DNA of 64,000 nt, taken from a virus. The notes under the pieces were generated by a model. It ran no database searches, was not told the origin of the DNA, and saw nothing but the letters and a program-made list of their open reading frames with translations. Numbering within the stretch: position 1 is the first letter of the stretch; each line of letters begins with the position of its first letter. Location of the stretch: the IMG/VR virus record IMGVR_UViG_3300032240_002045, positions 33,994 to 97,993 of that record. One strand, written 5' to 3'. Both the position numbers and the translations under genes were made by a program. Shown piece by piece: positions 24,523-33,618 of this stretch.

Positions 24523-25860
24523 TTATGCCCCTTTCTTCAATACACGTTTAGTAATAATAGGGGATTTTTTGGTTTGAGGGATTATGTTATTAAGAGTTCG
24601 AGTTGTGCTTTTCCAAACAGGATTTGCTTGATCGCGTTTAGCCGCTGGCAACTGTTTACGGTTAGAAGATCCACCAAATGTGCCTTTACTTTGTGGGGTT
24701 GGAAAAGTAGCTGGTTTACTCAAACCTGTTTGGGGCACCACTTTTGTCTGTTTTACATTAGGAATGATTGTTCGTTTTTGCAAATAATCCGGTGAGGTAA
24801 TAACCTTGTTATCTGCCCAAGAGCCGGCAATACCCAAAGAATCAGCTCCAACGGTAATAACTGTTGTATAAAGTTGTTGGTTAAGCTGCTGCTCAATAAT
24901 CTTATGCTCAGTGCTAAGAACTGTCCAATACCCAGAATAAGTCGTACCGAGCCCATCTAAAAAGATTGGTAGATCTGGGCGTAGGTCTGGATTTCCCAAA
25001 ACTTCAACATAAGCACGGTATGGAAAAGTATTTCTATTCTCTGCAGCATCGGCCTCATATTGCGCGGTTTCAACGTCTTGAGCAACAATACTTGCGTCAA
25101 AATGATCAAAAATTTCAGGCTCTTGTTTACGTCTTGTTTTTGGGTTTTTAATTTGTTTTGTTATTGCCAACCTAGAGTTTGTAGTCTTATCTACACCACT
25201 AACCGCCACCGCAGATTTTTGAGCATCTTGAAACGCCAAAGTTTCACCAATTAATGGTTTAAAAGAATAAATAGTTGACCCTTGTGGATCTGTAACCGCA
25301 CGCATAATAAATTTAGGGGCATTTTGTCGAAGATTTGTAAAATCTTCTAGCATTGGTTGAAAATAAAGTTCAGTATTTTCCGCTCGTAAAGTGTAACCAG
25401 ATTGTTTTGCTAAACGAACCATAAATTCCCAATCAGTGTGGCCCGCTTGAGAAATTTGCGGGTAGACACGAGGGTGCGGTGTTGGATCGCAAACAAATGA
25501 ATGTTTTGTAGCAATTTCTTTAATAACCCTGTCAGCAGTGGTATTGCTATATATTCTTTGAGAAGGCTGCCCCATAAGATAAGACGCACCAATAATTACA
25601 AGTTCTGTAAAGTTTTTTCCAGGCGTTTGGTCTGTTCGTATATGGTGAACATAGCCATAAAAGTTTCTTTTTGTGGTTGTTCCAGTAATTACAAGTTTTA
25701 CAGCTGTTTTTGGTTTTATAACATCATAATCAACCCCCCAATCCCTAAATTTAACAATAGCAATTTCATGTTCAAATCGACTTTGTTTAAGGGTGGCAGA
25801 ATAAACATAATGGGGAGTTAAGTTAGTTCCAGGAAATTCTACTTGGATATGATTAAACAT
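24523..25860 (-). CDS. gpD/gp27-like baseplate hub protein
   Basis: The product is 445 residues. VQVEF-type start strands, FYGYVHHIRTDQTPG, YLMGQPSQRIYSNTTADRVI and the strong GHTDWEFMVRLAKQSGYTLR block (about 140-160) are characteristic of the late-control gpD/VgrG N-terminal fold. The last 70 residues are Pro/Lys rich (QTKVVPQTG, KKSPIITKRVL). It forms the trimeric hub linking tube and spike. Confidence 0.88.
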   Translation of the reverse strand: MFNHIQVEFPGTNLTPHYVYSATLKQSRFEHEIAIVKFRDWGVDYDVIKPKTAVKLVITGTTTKRNFYGYVHHIRTDQTPGKNFTELVIIGASYLMGQPSQRIYSNTTADRVIKEIATKHSFVCDPTPHPRVYPQISQAGHTDWEFMVRLAKQSGYTLRAENTELYFQPMLEDFTNLRQNAPKFIMRAVTDPQGSTIYSFKPLIGETLAFQDAQKSAVAVSGVDKTTNSRLAITKQIKNPKTRRKQEPEIFDHFDASIVAQDVETAQYEADAAENRNTFPYRAYVEVLGNPDLRPDLPIFLDGLGTTYSGYWTVLSTEHKIIEQQLNQQLYTTVITVGADSLGIAGSWADNKVITSPDYLQKRTIIPNVKQTKVVPQTGLSKPATFPTPQSKGTFGGSSNRKQLPAAKRDQANPVWKSTTRTLNNIIPQTKKSPIITKRVLKKGA

Positions 25861-26134
25861 TTGGAATTCTCAACACAGTTCCAGGTGTAATATCTGTTAA
25901 GTTTGTAATTGTAGGATTGTATTCTGGAATAATCCACCAATATCCCGGACGTTTGTAGTATTTATAGGCAATTTGATCTAAACGTTCCCCTTGTACATAA
26001 ACGTGTTCCCAATACTCAACAAGGCCAAGTTGTGAAAATTCATAAAAAACAACAACATTGTCATCTTTTGTTATTTTTGTTGAAAAGTAGTCAACTGTTG
26101 AATATTCGTATCTGGAACCTTTATAAATAGCCAT
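25853..26134 (-). CDS. LysM-containing tail/baseplate protein
   Basis: The product is 93 residues from the ATG in a TAATG junction. EHVYVQGERLDQIAYKYYKR then GYWWIIPEYNPTITN and PGTVLRIPNV form a LysM-like unit as in gpX/gp53 baseplate proteins, which glue the hub to the tube. The GYWWIIPEYN variant is typical of contractile tail LysM proteins. Placement between hub and tube-initiator genes agrees. Confidence 0.88.
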   Translation of the reverse strand: MAIYKGSRYEYSTVDYFSTKITKDDNVVVFYEFSQLGLVEYWEHVYVQGERLDQIAYKYYKRPGYWWIIPEYNPTITNLTDITPGTVLRIPNV

Positions 26135-27210
26135 TATGCACCTGCTGAAATTCCTGAGCCTGAGAAGCACTCGATTGAGAAAGATACAGTAGTACGAAGT
26201 GGAATCATTGTTTCCGTAAATGCGGTATGGTTAATTGATATATTTGAAATCCATCCCACGTAAGATAAATTGTTTTGGGCATCTGGACCCAATGAAAAAG
26301 CCAACAAAGTTGGCGATAAATAACCAACATTTGATGTTTTTTTCTGTAAAAGAGTTGTCCACTCACCTGTAGCGGTTCCAGCACCGTTAATAGCTTTAAA
26401 CAAATATTCTATATCTGCCATTGTGCCTTGTTCTAACAGTTTATTAATTTGTTCATTAAAATTGTATTTTGCTAAAGGATAACCGCTTGCATAATAAGTA
26501 GAATCATAAATATTTGAAGCTTTTGCATAAGCAAAATCATTTGTTCTATCAAGCATAATACTTAAAGATACTGACTCTTGACCCGGAAATACTCCAGACA
26601 CAACGCGCAAAGTATCAGCGTTAGAAGGCGTAATATCCATATTACGTTGTACGTTTGTGCTAATGCTCTCAGGGTTCCAAAGGAATTGAAAACCATAATT
26701 GTGGTCAATTTGTACGCGCTTAGGTCCGGTTGTTGTGCCCGTTCCACCGCTTCTTGTTGCGTCTCCACTAGTGGTATCAACAGTGCTTACGTCTCCAGCG
26801 CCCGCAAAATACCAAATACGCCCGCGACGAAGTCCATGAAAATTTGAAGAAAACGTTTTGCCAACAACTTCTCGATCAACTATTCCGGGTCTAAGGGGTA
26901 GGCTCCAAGTATGAGGGGGAAGATTAAATTGATAACCTTCAGGTGTTATTTTACCCGTAAAAGGTTCAGCAACAGTATCCGATGAAGTAGGTTTAGCGGC
27001 AGCCAACTTTGCTAAAGCCAAACGACGTTCCATTGCAGCATCTGATAGATAGACCGCAGAAATCGTTCCAGTACCTGTTGCCGCTGTTACAGCGTGTACA
27101 TCAGTATTTTGATCAAGGCGATTTACGCCAACAGCCGTAGCTGCGTCTGTATTTGTAGCCGAAATGGCGGAAGCGTACCCACCGTCAATTAACAATCTAG
27201 AAATAATCAT
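26134..27210 (-). CDS. Tube-initiator / contractile-injection tube-like baseplate protein
   Basis: The product is 358 residues. The first 150 residues are low-complexity Ala/Thr/Gly with PPHTWSLPLRPGIVD. The C-terminal 200 include YGFQFLWNPESISTNVQRN, YVGWISNISINHTAFTETMI and PLRTTVSFSIECF, which match the CIS tube/gp48-54-type proteins that cap the hub and nucleate the tube. It overlaps the tape-measure stop by 4 bases. Confidence 0.72.
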   Translation of the reverse strand: MIISRLLIDGGYASAISATNTDAATAVGVNRLDQNTDVHAVTAATGTGTISAVYLSDAAMERRLALAKLAAAKPTSSDTVAEPFTGKITPEGYQFNLPPHTWSLPLRPGIVDREVVGKTFSSNFHGLRRGRIWYFAGAGDVSTVDTTSGDATRSGGTGTTTGPKRVQIDHNYGFQFLWNPESISTNVQRNMDITPSNADTLRVVSGVFPGQESVSLSIMLDRTNDFAYAKASNIYDSTYYASGYPLAKYNFNEQINKLLEQGTMADIEYLFKAINGAGTATGEWTTLLQKKTSNVGYLSPTLLAFSLGPDAQNNLSYVGWISNISINHTAFTETMIPLRTTVSFSIECFSGSGISAGA

Positions 27211-29309
27211 TTAGTGGCCGCTCCCTTAATTAGTTCTTCGCTTTCCAATAAACGTTTAAATTCATCAAAAAGTTGTTGAGCATTTTTACCATCCGCGTTA
27301 ATTTGAAGAGTAACTCCGCCAAGGTTATAAACTTTTCCATTATCACCAGTTGCTTTAAAACCAGCTAAACCTTTGTAGCCTGAGTTAGTTCCGCCATTTC
27401 CACCATCCCAGCTTGAAGAAAGGATTGCAGCAATAGCCGTTGTTTCATCGCCAGATTTTAAAGCGGCAATAATATTATCGTAACCTCTTGAAGCGCTGTC
27501 TTTTCCAGTTAAAGTTTTTGCGGTTGCAGATACTCCAGCTTCCCAACTTCCATAAGCTTTAACACCTGAATCAAGTTGACCTACAGCGCCCTCATCTAAT
27601 TTTGTATTAAGTGGGTTATATGCTGCACTGTTTTTCCAGTGACCGCCTTCTTTTTGTTCCCACATAACAAGTGCATCAATTGCACCTTTAGTTGGTTTAA
27701 TATTTAATTGTGTAAGAAGGGCAGAAGCAAACGCTTTTTGTCCCTTAGAAGAGTCTTTGTTACTGATGGTCATGTTACCGGCGCGAGGACCCCGTGGAGT
27801 TTGGGCTTGATACTCATATGATTGATCGGTCGCTGTTCCCTTTGGACCGCCAGCTGTCCCTGAGCCAGTTGACGGTAGAGTTCCGCCACCCACGGCTCCG
27901 GTTCCGCCCATAGGGCCAGTTTCATCAATTCCATATGCCGCAAATAGCCCTGTTCCAGCAAGAATTGCTGCTATCGCGGAATTTATTTTGCCGCCTCCAG
28001 CAATCTTTGATGCAATTACTTTTTCACCTGCTCCGCCAGCTGCTCCTAAAAACGTAACAATTGCCGCATTCATTGAGGTAAGTTTCTTTAACATACCAAG
28101 AGAGTTTTTAGTAATTGCTTCGCTCATATCAGAAATTGCATTAGCTGCTGTTGTGTATCCAGATGCACCAGCATCTTGTACACCCGCTAATTGTTTTGTA
28201 GCTGTTGAAGCGCGTCGACTTGTAGCAAGTACTGCGGTAGTTGTAGCTCCCAGTTCATTTAATTTTTCTTTAGATATAGCTTCTCCACCGGTTTCAGCTT
28301 TAAACAAAAGACCGTTAGCAACCATTTGTTTAGCCATTGGGTCATTTCCAAAATACATTTCAAGCATTGAGTCCATAGAGTTTCCTGGTTGTAAACCGAT
28401 TTGCATCTCTTGTTTGCTTGGTTTTTTACCAGAGCCATAGTTAGCTGAGTAATCTCGACAAATTTTTAACCACAAATCTTGAATAATTTGATCAGGCGGT
28501 TTCATATTGCCTTCAGCGTCGCGGATTTGAATACCGATACCGCGAAGCATATTTACATTTCGACCCTGTTGCATCGAACCGTAAGCTCGCATTGTTCCTT
28601 CAAATCCCTGTCCTGGGATGAGGTTAGATGCGCTTGCAACTCCCATAGCTACGCTATTAGCACCACCAGTTATATTAGGGCCAGATATACCCATGCTCTG
28701 TGCGGCAGCTAGCCCTCTTTGTACATCCATTGAGTTTGTAATTGTTCCTGCGCTAGCAAGACTGCCTACAGTGCCTTTCATGTTGTTGTAGGCTTGATTA
28801 GACCCAATTTGTTTATTAAAATTGTTAAAGTAGGAAGTACGGGCCATAAGAAGTTGGCTTTCAACAGCTTCTCCTGGAGAGAACATCATTCCACTTGCTA
28901 TAGACCCTGCGTATAAAGCTCCAGCCGCGGGGTTGTTTTTAATATAACTAGATAGATTAACGCCACCGCCACCGCCCGAGCCACCATTGCTTGTGTTAAC
29001 GTTATTAACTGGCGGTACGGTTGCAACAATATTTCCGCCCATAGGCTGATACGGAACCATAACTCCGCCAGCACTTTGATAATCCCTACTCCCAGCTGGA
29101 GGGGTAAATTTAGGGTTGGCAGCTACTTGAGTGCTGCTATAGCCACCGCCGCCTCCGCCGCCTCCGCCGCCTCCGCCAGACATGCGGGAAACGCCAGAGC
29201 TTAAGCTACTGACCCATCCTGCAGTGTCTTGCTTAAGAAGGTTCATTTGCTGGCGTACGTCAGAAAGGCCGTTCTTTATATCAACAATGACATTTTTTGG
29301 ATCTGCCAT
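27207..29309 (-). CDS. Tail tape-measure protein with C-terminal muralytic-like domain
   Basis: The product is 700 residues with AAGGAAG before the ATG. Residues 45-56 are 12 consecutive Gly; the middle is Ala/Gly/Met-rich and helical with two hydrophobic segments (KINSAIAAILAGTGLFAAYG near 425). Residues about 535-640 (ALVMWEQKEGGHWKNSAAYN, LNTKL, GVKAYGSWEAGVSA) resemble lysozyme/glucosaminidase-like domains in tape measures that locally open the wall. It sets tail length and is ejected ahead of DNA. Length is short for a tape measure, suggesting a short tail. Confidence 0.8.
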   Translation of the reverse strand: MADPKNVIVDIKNGLSDVRQQMNLLKQDTAGWVSSLSSGVSRMSGGGGGGGGGGGGYSSTQVAANPKFTPPAGSRDYQSAGGVMVPYQPMGGNIVATVPPVNNVNTSNGGSGGGGGVNLSSYIKNNPAAGALYAGSIASGMMFSPGEAVESQLLMARTSYFNNFNKQIGSNQAYNNMKGTVGSLASAGTITNSMDVQRGLAAAQSMGISGPNITGGANSVAMGVASASNLIPGQGFEGTMRAYGSMQQGRNVNMLRGIGIQIRDAEGNMKPPDQIIQDLWLKICRDYSANYGSGKKPSKQEMQIGLQPGNSMDSMLEMYFGNDPMAKQMVANGLLFKAETGGEAISKEKLNELGATTTAVLATSRRASTATKQLAGVQDAGASGYTTAANAISDMSEAITKNSLGMLKKLTSMNAAIVTFLGAAGGAGEKVIASKIAGGGKINSAIAAILAGTGLFAAYGIDETGPMGGTGAVGGGTLPSTGSGTAGGPKGTATDQSYEYQAQTPRGPRAGNMTISNKDSSKGQKAFASALLTQLNIKPTKGAIDALVMWEQKEGGHWKNSAAYNPLNTKLDEGAVGQLDSGVKAYGSWEAGVSATAKTLTGKDSASRGYDNIIAALKSGDETTAIAAILSSSWDGGNGGTNSGYKGLAGFKATGDNGKVYNLGGVTLQINADGKNAQQLFDEFKRLLESEELIKGAATK
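29142..29177 (-). repeat. Gly-codon microsatellite inside the tape-measure gene
   Basis: On the minus strand 36 bases encode 12 Gly, built from the 9-base unit GGCGGAGGC repeated about three times plus a partial GGCGGTGGC. Such repeats are slippage prone; in-frame unit changes would alter a linker, not break the frame. Confidence 0.85.
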
Positions 29310-29312
29310 GTG

Positions 29313-29471
29313 TTACTTCCTTCCTGAGTGCCGTTGAGACCTAGATATCCAGTTAGAACGTTCTCTAACTGACAAACCGCGAATTTCCGTTAATGTCCAT
29401 CCTGTAAACATCCTAGTAAGTAACTCGTACTCATTAAGAAGTTCGTCGTAATCTGTTGCGCTATAGTCGAA
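29313..29471 (-). CDS. Frameshift-fused extension of the tape-measure chaperone
   Basis: This frame encodes 52 residues (FDYSATDYDELLNEYELLTR...GWTLTEIRGLSVRERSNW) and ends just before the tape-measure ribosome site. Its only ATG (29411) falls inside the conserved-looking part, and an in-frame TGA lies just upstream of 29471, so it has no good independent start. The upstream gene ends TTT-CGA-CTA-TAG; a +1 slip of tRNA-Phe from TTT to TTC at 29470-29472 would enter this frame. A two-product chaperone made by frameshifting before the tape measure is a general rule in tailed phages, though usually -1. Confidence 0.62.
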   Translation of the reverse strand, partial: FDYSATDYDELLNEYELLTRMFTGWTLTEIRGLSVRERSNWISRSQRHSGRK

Positions 29472-30255
29472 ACAAATCTGTCAAACTAAGCGGAAGATTA
29501 ATATCTTCACCGCATGCCTGACAAGCTTTCTTCACCTCCCCGAGGCGTGGTCCCGGGTTACGTTTAATAATTTCGTCAAGAATTTTAGTTCGGTCAGCCA
29601 TACCTAAACTAAGAGCTGTAGTTGCTCCAGAAGATGGTCGATCGTCAATTCCTGTAATACATCCAGCTAACAAAATGGTGTTAATTTCCGCCACAGTTTT
29701 ATCTGTGTTATCAACCAACTTTTTTTGAACTATACCGTTTGGAAGAATTACAGAAACAGCCCCGCTTTTAGTTAACACTTTAAAGCTTCTGTCTGCAATT
29801 GGGTCTTCTAATGTTTGTGTTGGAACGTCTTCTACAAGGTCAATTTCTGCAGTTTGAGGTTGGTTACAATTTGGACATTGAATATTAAGAGAAAGAGTTT
29901 CCCCAAAAGTTGCTCTGCGAATACCGATTAAAATTGCGTCTCGATCACCCGAAAGCAAACTATCAATGTACTCTTTAGTAACTTCTTCATTTCCAAGTTT
30001 TACAAGCCCTCTTTGCAAAAGAACGTTAAAAGCTTTTGCCGAAGATCCTGCTTTAGCAATTACTTCTTCATCCATTCCATTGAGCTCTTTAACTTCAGCC
30101 GTCCGAATGACCTCACCAGATTTACTGATAAGGCCACCCGGCAACTGAACTTCTGACTCTGAAGGAGCCGTAGTTTTAATAACTGCGGCAGGTTCCTCCA
30201 TTGCTTTTGCTGCAAATTGTGATACAAGTTCTGCATCTGTAATGATGTTAGACAC
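29461..30255 (-). CDS. Tail assembly chaperone / gp26-like baseplate protein
   Basis: The product is 264 residues from a GTG with AGGAG upstream. Residues about 120-165 hold QCPNCNQPQTAEIDL, and the C-terminus holds CQACGEDINLPLSLTDLFRL, two Cys pairs forming a zinc site as in T4 gp26-type baseplate proteins. GIRRATFGETLSLNI and LAGCITGIDDRPSS are further conserved-looking blocks. Directly upstream of the tape measure, it most likely chaperones it; the C-terminus is the probable frameshift site. Confidence 0.68.
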   Translation of the reverse strand: MSNIITDAELVSQFAAKAMEEPAAVIKTTAPSESEVQLPGGLISKSGEVIRTAEVKELNGMDEEVIAKAGSSAKAFNVLLQRGLVKLGNEEVTKEYIDSLLSGDRDAILIGIRRATFGETLSLNIQCPNCNQPQTAEIDLVEDVPTQTLEDPIADRSFKVLTKSGAVSVILPNGIVQKKLVDNTDKTVAEINTILLAGCITGIDDRPSSGATTALSLGMADRTKILDEIIKRNPGPRLGEVKKACQACGEDINLPLSLTDLFRL

Positions 30256-30277
30256 GAATTGTGCTCCTTAATTAGTT

Positions 30278-30868
30278 TTAGTTAGAGATTGAACGGCCAG
30301 TTGGTGAGTAGTCATCTTCAGTAAAGAATACTGAAAGACCCTCATGTACTAGCTGCATTGACTCAAACAATAGTGCTCCGTCATTTGCGTTTAGATCTGT
30401 GTAGTTTAGACCAGTAATCCAGGCGTTATGTACACGGAATCCCATTTTTGGAAGATTTGTGCTTGCCGCATTTGCGTTTGGATGGTCCATTACGTAGATG
30501 TTGATATTTACGCGGAAGCTCTTATTTGCTGTAGCAAGGCCATCGCCTGCTGCCGCTGAAAATAGCCCACGCATCCAAGTAATTGCCTGGTCATTGCCAT
30601 CAAGAACACCGCGTTGCAGTGTAATTGGGCTAAATGTAGTCATTCCAGGAACCTGGTGAACGGTGGTGTTATAGCCACCTTCACGGTATTGAATTGACTG
30701 CGTTGTGATGTTAAGACCGCTGATATTTGTAAAACCACCGGTCCAACCTGTTGTAATTTTTGTATCAAAGGCGGGTCCGCCTACTGCTGTGAATTCTGCG
30801 TAGAATCTAAAACTACGAAGTGGATCAGTTGCAGTCGTTGAGAAACGGTTGATTATGCTGCTTGCCAT
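30278..30868 (-). CDS. Tail tube protein (T4 gp19-like)
   Basis: The product is 196 residues. DPLRSFRFYAEFTAVGG (about 15-31), GWTGGFTNISGLNITTQSIQ, REGGYNTTVHQVPG and ITLQRGVLDGNDQAITWM are the tube-family signature blocks. It stacks as hexamers to make the inner tube. The gene follows the sheath gene, the conserved contractile-tail order. AGGAGACCC precedes the ATG. Confidence 0.95.
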   Translation of the reverse strand: MASSIINRFSTTATDPLRSFRFYAEFTAVGGPAFDTKITTGWTGGFTNISGLNITTQSIQYREGGYNTTVHQVPGMTTFSPITLQRGVLDGNDQAITWMRGLFSAAAGDGLATANKSFRVNINIYVMDHPNANAASTNLPKMGFRVHNAWITGLNYTDLNANDGALLFESMQLVHEGLSVFFTEDDYSPTGRSISN

Positions 30869-30882
30869 TTATTGGGTCTCCT

Positions 30883-32376
30883 TTACGCCACAGTAACGGT
30901 GGTTCCACCGTCAAACTGACCAATTTTAATGATTATAAATTCAGCTGGACGCTGAAGTGCCACACCAACTTCGATATGGACTTCTCCATTGTCAATTGCT
31001 GATTGTGGGTTGTTAGTTGCATCTACTTTAACAAAGAATGCAGCCGAAGGTGTTGCGCCGGAAAGGCCGCCCTGACTCCAGAAATTTGTTAAGAAGCTAC
31101 TAACAGTTGCGTTAAGGCGGCGATACAGCGCTGCGTCGTTTGGTTCAAAAATTGCAAACTCAGTAAGGTCTGTAAGAGCTTTGCGCAAATAGATAAGTGT
31201 TCGACGTACCGGAACATACTTATCAACATATCCTGGCTTAAGTGTCTTAGATCCCATAACAACAATTCCTGAACCTGAAACATACTTGATAGCATTTACA
31301 GGTGCAGCGGATGAGTTAAGGGAGTCTAATTCAGCATTTGTAAGAACAGGCACGGATACCGCTCCAGCAAGACGTGCTTGAAGACCAGCAGGTGCTTTAA
31401 ACACTCCACGAGAAGCATCTGTTGCTGAATAAAGACCAACAACCGCGGCTCCAGCACCAAGTGTGATAGTTGCGTTTGAAGCTCCGCCTACACCGACTGT
31501 TGGGTCTGGAATAAGAATTTGTGGATAATATACAGCGGCGTAAGAAGAGGCGGTGTAAGCAGCTGAACGTGTTAGCTGGTTAGCTACTGTGTCCACCATT
31601 CCGTCAATCACAACAAAAATATCTTCACGAGATGCTGCGTATGCAATAGCGGCATTAACAGTTGTTGTATCTGTAAATCCTGGAACGTTAAGTACCAAAG
31701 ACTGTTTGATAGTATCAAATGTAGAATATGAAGTAATTGTTGAGATTGCTGAACCATTTGTACCTGTTGAAAGGGCTTGGTTTGGTGTAGCAACTGATGG
31801 GTTACGTGTAGCCCCTGTGCTTGCTGAACCAAGATCTGTCGCGGTTACGTATGAAGAACCTGTGTTAATTACAGATACAGCATAACGAGTGTTTGTTGTT
31901 GTCATTGAAAGGTCTGTAAACTTTTCAACAATATAAGCATCTGTGCTTCCGCCATAATAAATTGTGGCATCAAACAGTCCGGTTGTTGTAGAAGCGCTAA
32001 AGGTCACGTTAATTGAGTTACCCCAAGTACCCTCATTTGCGGCCGTCAATGACAATGTTGCAAGAGGTGAACCGGCAGTGTCGTTAAAACTACGTGTAGC
32101 TTTAACAGCGGAAGTTGCTACACGAGTAACATATGCCTTGTTTCCACCATTTGAAAAGAACATGTAAACAGCTAATGGAAGAGCATTAGAAGCTGTGGTA
32201 TTCCATGTTCCAAATTTTGTTGAGTAGTCACTCCAAGAAGTAACTAGTGTTGGACGTGTTGGTCCGCGATCATTAGCGCCAATAAAAGCACCAATTGAAT
32301 CTGAGTTAGGTCCAACTGTTGATTGAACAGGGTTTAACGTTTCCTGAACGTACACCCCAGGGCGTTGAAATGCCAT
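30883..32376 (-). CDS. Tail sheath protein
   Basis: The product is 497 residues, typical for sheath. The start QRPGVYVQETLNPVQSTVGP and NDRGPTRPTLVTSWSDY, the later GIVVMGSKTLKPGY and RRTLIYLRKALTDLTEFAIF, and LQRPAEFIIIKIGQF at the end are the sheath family landmarks. It polymerises around the tube and contracts on host contact. AAGGAGATAA precedes the ATG. It establishes the myovirus morphology. Confidence 0.97.
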   Translation of the reverse strand: MAFQRPGVYVQETLNPVQSTVGPNSDSIGAFIGANDRGPTRPTLVTSWSDYSTKFGTWNTTASNALPLAVYMFFSNGGNKAYVTRVATSAVKATRSFNDTAGSPLATLSLTAANEGTWGNSINVTFSASTTTGLFDATIYYGGSTDAYIVEKFTDLSMTTTNTRYAVSVINTGSSYVTATDLGSASTGATRNPSVATPNQALSTGTNGSAISTITSYSTFDTIKQSLVLNVPGFTDTTTVNAAIAYAASREDIFVVIDGMVDTVANQLTRSAAYTASSYAAVYYPQILIPDPTVGVGGASNATITLGAGAAVVGLYSATDASRGVFKAPAGLQARLAGAVSVPVLTNAELDSLNSSAAPVNAIKYVSGSGIVVMGSKTLKPGYVDKYVPVRRTLIYLRKALTDLTEFAIFEPNDAALYRRLNATVSSFLTNFWSQGGLSGATPSAAFFVKVDATNNPQSAIDNGEVHIEVGVALQRPAEFIIIKIGQFDGGTTVTVA

Positions 32377-32414
32377 TAAATTATCTCCTTAAGTTTTAAC
32401 GTAAGTAACATATA

Positions 32415-33047
32415 TTAGACCGGTTGGTATCCAGAAGGGATATACGCAGTAGTAGTGTTGATTTTAACTGTAGCAACAAGTTTAGCTGAAATAGCATCAG
32501 CAACCGCCGGTGTCATTTCGCTTATTACTCTCAGTGTTAAAACGTTGCTAAGAAGTCTGCGGTTTCCCGTTTCCCCATCAACAGCGTCTCTTTTTACAAA
32601 TCCATCAAGAAATATAGAACGATAGCCTGTTTCAGTACCTAATTCGTTAGGTACAGCTAACTTTCCGTACTTTGATGGAAACTTATTCATTAACTGAAAC
32701 ATCACCGCACGATCATGGCGGGGATGACGTGTGTAAGAGGTTACTTGGTAAATTAAGTCATAAGCAACCGGTGCGTCATATGAGTATACAACCCCACTAA
32801 CCGGTGCGAGAGTTCCTCGAAAATCGTTATCTGTAAAACGACCTTGATGTTGGCGATCATTGGCTGGAACAATGTCCACAAGGTCCACAGTAATAAATGG
32901 AAAAGCCTGATCGCGAACTTCAACGTCAGGGTAGCCAAACCATACTTTAACAGAGCGGGCGGCTGATTTTTCATCAGAAACGGTAAGTCCAGCCAAATGT
33001 GTTTTAAGGGCTAGATCCTCAGCAACAATAAATGGATTACCCACCAA
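32415..33047 (-). CDS. Tail terminator / completion protein candidate
   Basis: The product is 210 residues from a GTG. VKVWFGYPDVEVRDQAFPFI, YDLIYQVTSYTRHPRHDRAV and VLTLRVISEMTPAVADAI suggest an alpha/beta tail-completion fold (gp15/gpU-type). Position immediately upstream of the sheath gene is where tail terminators lie. It overlaps the next upstream gene by 11 bases. The role is inferred from context and fold rhythm. Confidence 0.6.
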   Translation of the reverse strand: MVGNPFIVAEDLALKTHLAGLTVSDEKSAARSVKVWFGYPDVEVRDQAFPFITVDLVDIVPANDRQHQGRFTDNDFRGTLAPVSGVVYSYDAPVAYDLIYQVTSYTRHPRHDRAVMFQLMNKFPSKYGKLAVPNELGTETGYRSIFLDGFVKRDAVDGETGNRRLLSNVLTLRVISEMTPAVADAISAKLVATVKINTTTAYIPSGYQPV

Positions 33048-33375
33048 AGACCCCCTCTAGCTCTATTAAGTTACTAACTGAACGATTTGCCAATACGGAT
33101 TTAAGAGTATCCCCGCTACGATAAATAAATGATCGTATGACTGAGTTAGGGGCATTTCGGCTATCGCCGTATTCTAAATTGTCAACAGTTTTAGATAGCT
33201 CTTGTGGGTAATCTACAGATAAATCTTTACCGTCAAAGACTACTGACAAGGTACTAACAACCTCCGCGGGCCATCCAGAGGATTTAGCGGCGGATTTAAG
33301 GTCTTTTGTTAGCTGTGGGATTAAGTAAAAAGCGGCGTCAGATACAACCGCATCTAGATCACTTGTCGCGGGCAC
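33037..33375 (-). CDS. Neck/tail completion-type structural protein
   Basis: The product is 112 residues from a GTG. It contains AAFYLIPQLTKDLKSAAKSS, VVFDGKDLSVDYPQELSKTV and GDSRNAPNSVIRSFIYRSGD: a helix, strand, helix pattern of small head-tail joining proteins. It sits with the terminator candidate before the sheath. No firm family match is claimed. Confidence 0.62.
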   Translation of the reverse strand: MPATSDLDAVVSDAAFYLIPQLTKDLKSAAKSSGWPAEVVSTLSVVFDGKDLSVDYPQELSKTVDNLEYGDSRNAPNSVIRSFIYRSGDTLKSVLANRSVSNLIELEGVFGG

Positions 33376-33508
33376 TGTTCAAAACTTTCCGTGCGATACC
33401 TGCCGCCAATATGCCTAACCAGAGTTTGTCGCTATCCTTTTGCCCAGGAATGTTCTGAACAATAGCTTTAGCAAAAGCTACGTCATCTGGTTTGTCTATG
33501 TTAGACAT
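33359..33508 (-). CDS. Hypothetical small protein
   Basis: The product is 49 residues: SNIDKPDDVAFAKAIVQN..., with a hydrophobic LWLGILAAGIARKVL helix at 29-43 that is amphipathic or a short membrane anchor. GGAGATTGCC precedes the ATG. It overlaps the next gene by 17 bases. Function unknown. Confidence 0.6.
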   Translation of the reverse strand: MSNIDKPDDVAFAKAIVQNIPGQKDSDKLWLGILAAGIARKVLNSARDK

Positions 33509-33589
33509 GGCAATCTCCTTTAGGAGTGGGGCAAGGTATAACGCAAGGTAAAGCTTTGAATCCGCATGAATTCAGTTATAGGATAAAGC

Positions 33590-33610
33590 AAAAACCCCGC
33601 TTGCGCGGGG
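33590..33610 (-). terminator. Rho-independent terminator
   Basis: On the minus strand GGGGCGC/GCAAGCGGGG-type pairing gives a GC-rich 6-bp stem with a 4-base loop followed by five T. It lies after the 33619-33792 gene and separates the small Lys-rich gene block from the tail genes. Confidence 0.85.
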
Positions 33611-33618
33611 CTTAAGCT

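Noticed and set aside
27988-28440. 150-codon plus-strand frame antisense to the tape measure
   Set aside because: Antisense frames of this length are common opposite Ala/Gly-rich genes; no start signal and no family features.
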